A stretch of 7,221 nt of DNA from Gemmatimonadota bacterium (GCA_023554435.1 JAMJQV010000325.1:1-7221), one strand, 5' to 3'. Counted from the first letter of the stretch, positions 1 to 6,391 are shown. Translations and numbers: made by a program. Notes: generated by a model from the sequence alone, not told the origin.

Positions 1-1130
1 CGGTACAATTCGACGGTAAGCGAGATGCCTGGGAACTCGAGAGGTTGGATCTGCGGACACATCGCTGCGGCGTCGATGTACACGGCATGCCCGCCGGGCG
101 GCTGCACGATCGGAACGCCGGCCGCGCTGATGTGGTCCCCCAGGTAGGCGGTCGAGGCAATCCGGTACTTCTGGTAGTCCGGCTCGAGCGCTTCGTACAG
201 GCCAACCGCAACGGCGTCGAGGTCCCGTCCGGCCAGTCCTCCGTACGTCGGGAAGCCCTCCGTCAGAATCAGGAGGTCCCGCTCCTGCGCGGCGAGGCTG
301 TCGTCATTCGTGGCCAGGAAGCCGCCGATGTTCGCCATGCCGTCTTTCTTCGCCGACATCGTAGCGCCGTCGGCGTACGAGAACATCTCGCGAGCGATAT
401 CAATCAGCGGAGTGTCTTCGTACCCATCCTCTCGCTGCTGGATGAAGTACGCATTCTCCGCGAAGCGGCACGAGTCGATGTAGAACGGAACATCGTGCGC
501 GCGGCAAATCTCTGAAGCCGCCCGGATGTTGGCCATCGAGACCGGCTGACCACCCCCCGAGTTGTTGGTGACCGTGATCATGGCCAGAGGGATTCTCCCG
601 GGCGGGTCAGCCAGCACGCGCTCCAGGTCCTCGAGGTCGATGTTGCCCTTGAACGGGCCCCGGGTGGCGAGATCCGCCGCCTCTTCGCACGGAAGGTCCA
701 GGGCTTCGGCGCCGGTGAACTCGATGTTGGCCCGAGTCGTATCGAAGTGGGTGTTGTTCGGGATCACGTCCCCGGGTTGGCACACGGTGCTGAACAGGAT
801 TCTCTCCGCAGCCCGTCCCTGGTGGGTCGGAATCACGTTTCGAAACCCGAAGATGTCCTGTACCGCCTCCTTGAAACGGTGATAGCTGTCACTTCCCGCG
901 TACGACTCGTCACCACGCATGACGCCGGCCCACTGCTCGGCGCTCATCGCACCAGTGCCGCTGTCGGTCAGCAGGTCGATCAGGACGTCGCGGGCCTGCA
1001 GGCGGAACACATTGTAGCCGGCTTCGCGAATGTGCTCTTCGCGCTCGTCACGCGTCGTCATCCGGATCGGCTCGACGCTCTTGATCCGGAACGGCTCGAT
1101 CACCGTGTGAATGGGTCTCGGATTGCGCAT
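1..1130 (-). CDS. tnaA: Tryptophanase (tyrosine phenol-lyase family), C-terminus cut by window edge
   Basis: PLP-dependent beta-eliminating lyase; tryptophanases split L-tryptophan into indole, pyruvate and ammonia in the cytoplasm. 376 codons are visible out of the usual 455-475, so about 85-95 C-terminal residues lie beyond base 1. Seen: N-terminal PFRIKSVEP, IDLLTDSGTGAMS (51-63), RGDESYAGS (72-80, Tyr77), PTHQGRAAE (101-109), GGQPVSMAN (193-201), Asp219 and Arg222 of IDSCRFAENAYF, the PLP-lysine motif MSAKKD (Lys262), and EGFPTYGGLAGRD (291-303). The family holds tryptophanases and tyrosine phenol-lyases. Here HFDTT (Phe129-Asp130) matches the Phe-Asp pair of E. coli TnaA rather than the Phe-Thr of the phenol-lyase, and SAKKD and the FAENAYF stretch are also TnaA-like, so I call tryptophanase. 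Much of the N-terminus nevertheless reads closer to the phenol-lyase. The ATG lies 4 bases after the HD gene stop, with GGAG 10 bases upstream, so it should be co-transcribed with that gene. No TnaC-like leader fits in the gap. Confidence 0.88.
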   Translation of the reverse strand, partial: MRNPRPIHTVIEPFRIKSVEPIRMTTRDEREEHIREAGYNVFRLQARDVLIDLLTDSGTGAMSAEQWAGVMRGDESYAGSDSYHRFKEAVQDIFGFRNVIPTHQGRAAERILFSTVCQPGDVIPNNTHFDTTRANIEFTGAEALDLPCEEAADLATRGPFKGNIDLEDLERVLADPPGRIPLAMITVTNNSGGGQPVSMANIRAASEICRAHDVPFYIDSCRFAENAYFIQQREDGYEDTPLIDIAREMFSYADGATMSAKKDGMANIGGFLATNDDSLAAQERDLLILTEGFPTYGGLAGRDLDAVAVGLYEALEPDYQKYRIASTAYLGDHISAAGVPIVQPPGGHAVYIDAAAMCPQIQPLEFPGISLTVELY

Positions 1131-1134
1131 GTCC

Positions 1135-1710
1135 CTACAGCTCCAGCGTATCGGCGATGCCGCGCATCGCTTCGATGACGAAATCGATATGCTCGGTCAG
1201 GTCCTCACCGATGATCTCGGTGTACTCCCGGATTTCTTCCCGGTTCACCGCGGCGGCGAACGACCGGTCCTTCAGTTTCTTCTTCACCGACTTGGACTTG
1301 AGGTCCGAAATCCCGGTCGGCCTGACCAGCGAACAGGCGACTACGAACCCGGTGAGCTCGTCCACCGCCCGTAGCGTCCTGGCCATGAGGGTCTCGGGCT
1401 CGACGCCCGTGTGTTCGGCGTGAGCCATGACGGCATGGAGGATCTCATCGGGCCAGCCGTTCTCCCGCAGGATGGCGACGCCACTCGAGGGGTGTTCCTC
1501 GACCGGGCTCAAGGCCTCGTTGGGGAAGCGCTCGTAATCGAAGTCGTGGATCAGACCCGTGACGCCCCACAGATCCTCATCTTCGCCGTACTTGCGGGCG
1601 TAGGCACGCATCGCCGCTTCGACGGCGTACATGTGCTTTCTCAGGTTCAGGTTGTCCGTGTATTCCTGCATCAGCGCCAGCGCCTGCTCCCGGCTCGGCA
1701 CGTCCGACAT
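1135..1710 (-). CDS. HD/HDIG-domain metal-dependent hydrolase
   Basis: A 191-residue soluble protein made of one HD domain; HD proteins are metal-dependent phosphohydrolases acting on nucleotides or phosphoesters. Candidate metal ligands in order: His26 (RKHMYAVE), His55-Asp56 (LIHDFDYE), His73 (EEHPSSG), His97 and His100 (MAHAEHTG), and Asp117 (VDELTGFV). The H...HD...H...H...D order resembles that of HD proteins with a two-metal centre such as YqeK, a diadenosine tetraphosphate hydrolase; this is an architectural parallel, not a substrate assignment. The C-terminal third, with DLKSKSVKKKLKD (136-148) and a final IDFVIEAMRGIADTL (175-189), is characteristic of a widespread HDIG family of about 190 residues with no known specific role. 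There is no signal peptide or membrane segment. The ATG is preceded by GAGGAG at good spacing and lies 2 bases after the dinB stop, so translation is probably coupled. Family assignment is secure; function is unknown. Confidence 0.9.
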   Translation of the reverse strand: MSDVPSREQALALMQEYTDNLNLRKHMYAVEAAMRAYARKYGEDEDLWGVTGLIHDFDYERFPNEALSPVEEHPSSGVAILRENGWPDEILHAVMAHAEHTGVEPETLMARTLRAVDELTGFVVACSLVRPTGISDLKSKSVKKKLKDRSFAAAVNREEIREYTEIIGEDLTEHIDFVIEAMRGIADTLEL

Positions 1711-1712
1711 GG

Positions 1713-2921
1713 CTATCTCCTCTCCGTCGGCTCTTCGCGGTCTTCCGCATCCTCGAGCAATGCCGCTCGAGTCACGGTTCCGGAGCCGAAGCGCTCGGCC
1801 AGGGCGTCCACCGCCTCGGCCACCTTGATGTCCAATCCGGTATCCGGCACGAACATATCCGCCTGACCACTTGCCGCTCGATCGAGGGTCGAGAGCGTCA
1901 CGCCCACCAGCCGGACGCGGCGCCGTGGCCGGTCTGCGGTCCGGAGCAGTTCACGGGCCACTGGCCAGATCTTATCGACCGTGTTGACCGGGCTCTCCAG
2001 GGTACGCTGCCGCGTAACCGTCTCGAAGCCCTCCCACCGAAGCTTCACCGTGACCGTGGCCCCGGCGAGCCTCTTTCGACGCAACAGGGCCGCCACCTGC
2101 TCCGTCAGGTCCAGCAGCGTGCGCTCCACCACCCGGCGGTCGGATACGTCTTCGCCAAACGTCGTTTCCTTGCCGAGCGACTTCCGCACGTGACCCGGTA
2201 CGACGGGCCGGTCGTCGATTCCCCGACTCAGCCGGTGGAATCGGTCGCCCATCGAATCCCCGAACGCGCGGACCAGGACGTCGCGGTCGAGGCCGGCCGC
2301 GTCTCCAATGGTAGTGCACCCCAGCCGCCTGAAGCGTTCGAGTGCCTTCGGGCCGGCGCCCCAAAGTCGGCCGATGGGCAGGGGGGCAAGGAACTCGGCC
2401 TCGTCGCCCGGTCTCACGACGACCAGCCCATCGGGCTTGTCGAGATCGCTCGCGATCTTGGCGATGAACTTCGACTTCGCGCAGCCGATCGAGGCGGTGA
2501 GTCGCTCTTCCTTCCTGATCGCGTCCTTTATGAGGCTCGCGATCGCAGGTCCATCTCCGTACAGCCTTTCGCTGGCGGTCACATCGAGAAAGGCCTCGTC
2601 GATGCTGATCGGCTCGATCAGGTCGGTGAACCTCTCGAAGATCGCCTGAATCTGCTTCGAGACGTCCGCATACCGTCGCATGCGCGGGCGCAGGTAGACG
2701 GCCTTCGGGCATCGTCGCCAGGCCTCCGAGATCGGCATGGCCGAACCGATTCCGTATCGCCTCGCCGCGTAATTCGCGGTGGCCACGACTCCGCGTCCGC
2801 GGCCTTCCTTCGGCTCAGACCCGACGACCACGGGCTTGCCCCGCAACGCCGGGTTCTCGCGCTCCTCCACTGCCGCGTAGAACGCATCCATGTCCACGTG
2901 GAGGATGGCCCTCTTCCCCAC
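1713..2921 (-). CDS. dinB: DNA polymerase IV (Y-family translesion polymerase)
   Basis: Error-prone Y-family polymerase that copies past damaged bases at stalled forks. Numbering from GTG 2921 (402 residues; E. coli DinB has 351). The palm begins HVDMDAFYAAVE, giving catalytic Asp10 and a Tyr at 15 in the steric-gate position that excludes ribonucleotides. SIDEAFLDVT supplies Asp108 and Glu109. The fingers carry VVVGSEP and YAARRYGI; the thumb has LWGAGPKALERFRRLG with its helix-hairpin-helix; the little finger runs to about residue 345. QADMF (353-357) fits a beta-clamp binding motif but is followed by a further 45 residues containing RFGSGTVTRA. Start choice: in-frame GTG codons occur at 2930, 2927 and 2921. 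Only 2921 has a well-placed ribosome site (GAGG, 8 bases upstream); using 2930 would add three residues. The gene follows the phosphodiesterase gene within 6-15 bases. No LexA-type operator was recognised, and the likely promoter is upstream of that gene. Confidence 0.95.
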   Translation of the reverse strand: MGKRAILHVDMDAFYAAVEERENPALRGKPVVVGSEPKEGRGRGVVATANYAARRYGIGSAMPISEAWRRCPKAVYLRPRMRRYADVSKQIQAIFERFTDLIEPISIDEAFLDVTASERLYGDGPAIASLIKDAIRKEERLTASIGCAKSKFIAKIASDLDKPDGLVVVRPGDEAEFLAPLPIGRLWGAGPKALERFRRLGCTTIGDAAGLDRDVLVRAFGDSMGDRFHRLSRGIDDRPVVPGHVRKSLGKETTFGEDVSDRRVVERTLLDLTEQVAALLRRKRLAGATVTVKLRWEGFETVTRQRTLESPVNTVDKIWPVARELLRTADRPRRRVRLVGVTLSTLDRAASGQADMFVPDTGLDIKVAEAVDALAERFGSGTVTRAALLEDAEDREEPTERR

Positions 2922-2936
2922 CGTCACCACCTCATT

Positions 2937-3737
2937 CTATGCGGACGGCTCCTGTCCGGCTGCCAGTCGCTCCTCGACCACCCGGCGCAGGACGGCCGGG
3001 TAGTCGCTGATCAGTCCATCCACACCGATGTCCAGCAATCGTCTCATCTCGTCGGGCCTGTTCACCGTCCATACGAACACGCCTTTTCCCTGCCGGTGCA
3101 TGCGGCGTACGAAACCGCGGGTCACGATCCGGAGGCCGTTCTTGCGGACAGGGACCATGGCGGCTGTGAGGTCCTCGGGGAGGCGCCGACTGATGCCCAG
3201 CTTGCCCCACAGGACGAAGCCCAGGAGATCCGTCTGGTAGGCGCAGCGCCAGCGCGCGGCATCACCCGCAGGTCCGACTTCCTCGGCGTTGAAACCGCCC
3301 ACGATGATCCTGTCGAACTCGGGCCGTCCCGGCAGCCAGTCAGCCAGGAGTCGACCGGCGGCGGCGCTCTTCACTTCCAGGATTGCCGGCAGGTCCCCGA
3401 TGGCCTCCATCGCTTCGTCCAGCGTAGGGATCTGCACGCCCGCCTCGCGGAACGGAAAGGTCTTGCCCTCATCGTTCGTGAAGCGGTAGCCCGCGTCGAA
3501 CGATTGAAGCTCCACCAGCGTGCGCTGCTCGACCGGGCCGGTCCCGTCGGTGGTTCGATCGAGCGTCGGGTCGTGAATGACCACCAGCTCTCCCTCCCTC
3601 GAAGCGTGCAGGTCGATTTCGATGGCCTGCGCGCCGACTTCCACCCCGTGCCGGATGGCTGGAACCGTGTTCTCTGGAGCCACGCCCCGGGCTCCGCGGT
3701 GACCGATGATTCGGATGCCGCAATTGGGTCCAAACAT
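2937..3737 (-). CDS. Glycerophosphodiester phosphodiesterase (cytosolic, UgpQ-like)
   Basis: Hydrolyses glycerophosphodiesters, such as deacylated phospholipid head groups, to sn-glycerol 3-phosphate and an alcohol. 266 residues, in the family range of about 240-270. Seen: IIGHRGARGVAPENT with His13-Arg14 and Glu22-Asn23; EIDLHAS with metal ligands Glu40 and Asp42; IHDPTLDRTTDGTG with catalytic His55; LEVKS with Glu121 and Lys123; and a C-terminal FVWTVNRPDEMRRLL then GVDGLISDYP, typical of the end of this TIM barrel. There is no signal peptide, so a cytosolic UgpQ-type role fits better than a periplasmic GlpQ role. I start at ATG 3737 because the conserved barrel begins seven residues later. 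An upstream in-frame ATG at 3803 would add 22 non-conserved residues and cover the candidate promoter. No Shine-Dalgarno precedes 3737. It is the first gene of the minus-strand unit, so transcription into dinB probably begins here. Confidence 0.92.
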   Translation of the reverse strand: MFGPNCGIRIIGHRGARGVAPENTVPAIRHGVEVGAQAIEIDLHASREGELVVIHDPTLDRTTDGTGPVEQRTLVELQSFDAGYRFTNDEGKTFPFREAGVQIPTLDEAMEAIGDLPAILEVKSAAAGRLLADWLPGRPEFDRIIVGGFNAEEVGPAGDAARWRCAYQTDLLGFVLWGKLGISRRLPEDLTAAMVPVRKNGLRIVTRGFVRRMHRQGKGVFVWTVNRPDEMRRLLDIGVDGLISDYPAVLRRVVEERLAAGQEPSA

Positions 3738-3745
3738 GCTTGAAG

Positions 3746-3773
3746 AGTATCGTGCCGGCTGCGCCGATGTCCA
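3746..3773 (-). promoter_or_regulatory. Candidate sigma70-type promoter for the phosphodiesterase-dinB-HD-tnaA unit
   Basis: On the minus strand, TGGACA (3773-3768, one mismatch to TTGACA) is followed after 16 bases by GATACT (3751-3746, two mismatches to TATAAT). The expected transcription start is about 7 bases further, near 3739, which almost touches the ATG at 3737. The mRNA would then be leaderless or nearly so, which agrees with the missing Shine-Dalgarno. The box match is only moderate, and chance matches occur in any intergenic region. Confidence 0.35.
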
Positions 3774-3867
3774 CCGTGACGTTAGCTTTCGGGCCGGGTC
3801 CATCAGCGCTGCCGGGCGACGAATTCAAGCAGGTCTGGCAGCGATCCATCCTTGCACGGGAGGGGTC

Positions 3868-4935
3868 TTGCGAGTCCTTGTCTGTCCCACGGCCTTCAAG
3901 GAGAGCCTGAGCGCCGGGCAGGTTGCCGACGCGGTCGCCGACGGAGTCCGGCGAGCACTGCCCGGGGCGGAGATCGATACCATGCCGGTGTCCGATGGTG
4001 GGCCGGGCCTCCTGGACTCTCTCCTGGAAGCCGAGGGCGGTGATTTGAGAGCGCACGAGGTGCACGGGCCGCACGGGGGCGCCGTGACCGCCCGATCACT
4101 CTGGCTCTCGCCGAGCCACGTCGTGATCGAGACGGCGGACGCCTGCGGTCTGCACCTGGTCCCAGAGATCAGCCGTGAGCCGATGCGTGCCGACACGACG
4201 GGTGTCGGGGAACTCGTCGCCGCGTGCCTCGACCAGGGCGCTACCGACATCGTGATGGGTCTTGGAGGGTCGGCGACGGTGGACGGGGGCACGGGACTCG
4301 CCCGCGTCCTCGGCTATCGATTCCTGGACGAGCACGGATCAGATCTTCCCCCGGGGGGTGGCTTCCTGGGGCTGTTGGCTCGGGTTGTGGACGGTCCACC
4401 GCTCGCGGAGCCGATCACCGTGACCGCGATCGCCGATGTCCGCGGTCCGCTCACCGGTCCGGATGGGGCCGCACGACGCTTCGGTCCACAGAAGGGAGCG
4501 AGCCCGGAGGCCGTCGAGATCCTGGAGGCGGGACTGACTCACCTGGGCGAGAGACTGCGCGAAGACCTTGGACGGGAGGTGGCGGACCTCCCCGGAGCTG
4601 GAGCTTCCGGGGGACTCGGGGCCGGCTGCGCCGCATTCCTGGGCGCGAACCTGGTTTCGGGCAGCGACTGGCTGCTGGAGCGGCTGGGCTTCACCCGAGC
4701 GCTGGACGAAGCCGATCTGGTGATCACGGGTGAAGGCGTCTGGGATGCCACCAGCGACCTGGGGAAGATCACGGGCGAGATCCTGCTGCGGGCGGGTGCG
4801 GCGGGTGTCTCCGCGTTCCTCGTGTGTGGACGGGCCGCGGGCCCGATACCGCCTGGCGTGACCGTCGTGGGCGCGGAGGAAGAGTGGCTCGACCGGGAAG
4901 ACATATCTCGCCTGGTCGCGGACGCCCTCGACTGA
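3868..4935 (+). CDS. glxK: Glycerate kinase (GlxK/GarK family)
   Basis: Phosphorylates D-glycerate using ATP (the E. coli members make 2-phosphoglycerate), feeding glycolate, glyoxylate or serine breakdown into lower glycolysis. 355 residues, slightly short of the usual 370-380. Seen: CPTAFKESLSAGQVADAV at the N-terminus, SDGGPGLLD (42-50), ETADACGL (88-95), DTTGVGEL (109-116), GLGGSATVDGGTGLARVLG (131-149), FGPQKGASP (205-213), PGAGASGGLGAG (242-253) and ADLVITGEG (282-290). The start is TTG 3868: GGAGG sits 4 bases upstream, and the conserved RVLVCPTAFK follows at once. The open frame extends back to 3706, but that stretch is not family-like and overlaps the divergent gene. Oddities: the usual DGGEGT is DGGPGL, and the usual GEGRxDxQT reads GEGVWDATS, so it is a divergent family member whose substrate is less certain. 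A short spacer separates it from the synthetase gene. Confidence 0.85.
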   Translation: MRVLVCPTAFKESLSAGQVADAVADGVRRALPGAEIDTMPVSDGGPGLLDSLLEAEGGDLRAHEVHGPHGGAVTARSLWLSPSHVVIETADACGLHLVPEISREPMRADTTGVGELVAACLDQGATDIVMGLGGSATVDGGTGLARVLGYRFLDEHGSDLPPGGGFLGLLARVVDGPPLAEPITVTAIADVRGPLTGPDGAARRFGPQKGASPEAVEILEAGLTHLGERLREDLGREVADLPGAGASGGLGAGCAAFLGANLVSGSDWLLERLGFTRALDEADLVITGEGVWDATSDLGKITGEILLRAGAAGVSAFLVCGRAAGPIPPGVTVVGAEEEWLDREDISRLVADALD

Positions 4936-4950
4936 CGCTATCCTACCGGC

Positions 4951-4973
4951 TCCCTTTTTCGCTGAGGAAGGGA
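4951..4973 (+). promoter_or_regulatory. 10-bp hairpin in the glycyl-tRNA synthetase leader
   Basis: TCCCTTTTTC and GAGGAAGGGA pair over 10 positions (eight Watson-Crick, two U-G) around the 3-base loop GCT. It begins 15 bases after the glycerate kinase stop. No T-run follows on the plus strand, so it is not a standard intrinsic terminator, although a factor-assisted or processing role is possible. The 3' arm is purine-rich, looks like a strong ribosome binding site, and ends at the A of an ATG, so folding would hide that start. The pairing is read directly from the sequence; the regulatory role is inferred. Confidence 0.45.
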
Positions 4974-5026
4974 TGAACGAAGTTCACGGAATCACGGGAC
5001 GCGTCGAACAACGGAGGATGCGGTGA
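4973..5026 (+). CDS. Possible 17-residue leader ORF overlapping the synthetase start
   Basis: ATG 4973 opens a frame reading MNEVHGITGRVEQRRMR and stopping at TGA 5024-5026. Its start has GAGGAAGGG immediately upstream, a stronger ribosome site than most genes here. Its stop overlaps the synthetase GTG as GTGA, the arrangement usual for translational coupling. It holds two GGA glycine codons (4988 and 4997), a less common glycine codon in high-GC genomes, and its last codons overlap the synthetase Shine-Dalgarno. I do not recognise the peptide. Such short frames also arise by chance, and only the combination of ribosome site, hairpin and GTGA overlap argues for it. If real, it is more likely a regulatory leader than a functional protein. 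Confidence 0.3.
   Translation: MNEVHGITGRVEQRRMR
4974..4986 (+). repeat. Short inverted repeat TGAAC-GAA-GTTCA
   Basis: A perfect 5-bp inverted repeat with a 3-base centre starts at the base following the 10-bp hairpin, so the two stems could stack end to end in the RNA. It could also be a small operator-like site in DNA. It is short enough to be accidental, and no protein is known to bind this sequence from what can be seen here. Confidence 0.25.
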
Positions 5027-6360
5027 GCACCGATACGGGCCACCCGGAGAACCTGATGGACAAGCTGGTTTCCCTCGCCAAGCGCCGGGGGTTCATCTTT
5101 CAGTCGTCCGAGGTCTATGGCGGCGTGGGGGCGGTGTACGACTACGGTCCCCTTGGCGTCGAGTTGAAGAAGAACGTGCGGGAGGCCTGGTGGGCGGAGA
5201 TGGTGCACCGCCGTGACGATGTCGAGGGCCTCGACGCCGGCATCCTGATGCACCCCGAGGTCTGGGTGGCGAGCGGCCACGTCGAGGGGTTCACGGACCC
5301 TCTGATCGAGTGCCGCAATTGCCACCGTCGTTTCCGGGCCGACCACGTGGAGGGCGATCAATGCCCGACGTGTGGAGTCACCGGCCAGTTCACCGAGCCC
5401 CGCAACTTCAACCTCATGTTCAAGACGTTCATGGGGCCGGCGGAGGACTCGACCGCCGAGGTGTACCTGCGGCCAGAGACCGCGCAGGGGATCTTCGTCA
5501 ATTTCAAGAACGTGCTCGACAGCTCGCGTCAGAAGGTCCCGTTCGGCATCGCCCAGGTGGGAAAGGCGTTCCGCAATGAGATCACCCCCGGAAACTTCAC
5601 TTTCCGGACGCGCGAGTTCGAACAGATGGAGATGCAGTTCTTCGTCGAACCCGGCACGGACGAGGAGTGGTACCACACCTGGAAGGAGCGTCGCCTGGAG
5701 TGGGTCAAGTCGCTCGGCATCAGGGCGGACCGGCTGCGACTGGAGCCGCACGGGCCTGACGAGTTGGCACATTACGCCAAGGATGCGGTGGACATCGAGT
5801 ACCGGTTTCCGATGGGTTGGCGGGAGTTCGAGGGAATCCACAACCGGACGGACTTCGACCTCTCGCGGCACCAGGAGCACTCCGGCAAGAAGCTGGAGTA
5901 CGTAGAGTCGCACTCCGGCAAGCGCTTCGTACCGTACGTGATCGAGACGTCTGCCGGCCTCGATCGCACCGTCCTCGTCGTCCTGGCCGACGCCTACCAC
6001 GAAGAAGAAGTCGAGGGGGAATCGCGCACGGTGCTTCGGCTGCACCCCCGACTCGCCCCCACGAAGGCCGCCGTGTTCCCCCTCGTCAAGAAAGAGGGAA
6101 TGCCGGAGATGGCCGCCCGTATCGCCGCCGATCTTCGGGGTCGTTTCACCACGTTCCATGACGTCAGCGGATCGATCGGTCGGCGATACCGCAGGCAGGA
6201 CGAGGCCGGGACTCCGTTCTGTATCACGGTCGACGGCCAGAGCATCGAAGACGGCACGGTTACCGTGCGCGATCGGGACACGCTCGAGCAGGTCCGGGTA
6301 GCGGCCGAAGGGCTCTCGGACTATCTGCGAGATCGAATCGAAGGGGAGCCAGGGAGCTGA
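5023..6360 (+). CDS. glyQS: Glycyl-tRNA synthetase, one-chain (alpha2) type
   Basis: Charges tRNA-Gly with glycine using ATP, in the cytoplasm. 445 residues, a compact bacterial member of the class II alpha2 form also found in eukaryotes and archaea, unlike the two-subunit GlyQ/GlyS of E. coli. Seen: LAKRRGFIFQSSEVYGG then VYDYGPLGVELKKN (38-51); a Cys4 zinc-ribbon-like insertion with Cys97, Cys100, Cys114 and Cys117; LRPETAQGIFVNF (149-161); motif 2 with Arg184, Asn185, Glu186 and the following FTFRTREFEQMEMQFF; EFEGIHNRTDFDL (268-280); motif 3 around ETSAGLDRT (308-316), where the proline common before SAG is Thr; and a C-terminal anticodon-binding domain from about 342 (LAPTKAAVFPL) with GSIGRRYRRQDEAGTPFCITVD (383-404). 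Start: GTG 5023 with GGAGG 5 bases upstream. ATG 5018, between them, reads only ATG-CGG-TGA and cannot be the start. Expression may depend on the overlapping leader ORF. Confidence 0.96.
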   Translation: MSTDTGHPENLMDKLVSLAKRRGFIFQSSEVYGGVGAVYDYGPLGVELKKNVREAWWAEMVHRRDDVEGLDAGILMHPEVWVASGHVEGFTDPLIECRNCHRRFRADHVEGDQCPTCGVTGQFTEPRNFNLMFKTFMGPAEDSTAEVYLRPETAQGIFVNFKNVLDSSRQKVPFGIAQVGKAFRNEITPGNFTFRTREFEQMEMQFFVEPGTDEEWYHTWKERRLEWVKSLGIRADRLRLEPHGPDELAHYAKDAVDIEYRFPMGWREFEGIHNRTDFDLSRHQEHSGKKLEYVESHSGKRFVPYVIETSAGLDRTVLVVLADAYHEEEVEGESRTVLRLHPRLAPTKAAVFPLVKKEGMPEMAARIAADLRGRFTTFHDVSGSIGRRYRRQDEAGTPFCITVDGQSIEDGTVTVRDRDTLEQVRVAAEGLSDYLRDRIEGEPGS

Positions 6361-6391
6361 CGACTCCCGAGCGAGAGGGCGCGGTGCACCC

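Noticed and set aside
2190..3743. 517-codon open frame on the plus strand opposite dinB and the phosphodiesterase gene
   Set aside because: It spans two conserved antisense genes and their junction, shows no family motif, and is explained by codon bias in the real genes.
3738..3803. N-terminal extension of the phosphodiesterase to ATG 3803
   Set aside because: The 22 added residues look neither like a signal peptide nor like family sequence, and they cover the candidate promoter boxes.
3706..3867. N-terminal extension of the glycerate kinase to ATG 3706
   Set aside because: The extra 54 residues have no family likeness and overlap the divergent phosphodiesterase start and its promoter; TTG 3868 has a proper ribosome site directly before the conserved region.
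3738..3867. Plus-strand promoter or operator for glycerate kinase in the divergent spacer
   Set aside because: No convincing pair of boxes was found. The 8-bp palindrome CAGCGCTG and the near-palindrome TGACGTTA are too short to mean anything alone.
4939..4944. TATCCT as a -10 box for the synthetase gene
   Set aside because: It would start RNA at the base of the hairpin, which is appealing, but no acceptable -35 box lies 15-19 bases upstream, and four of six matches is weak.
4951..4973. Intrinsic terminator after glycerate kinase
   Set aside because: The stem is present but is not GC-rich at its base, and no T-run follows on either strand.
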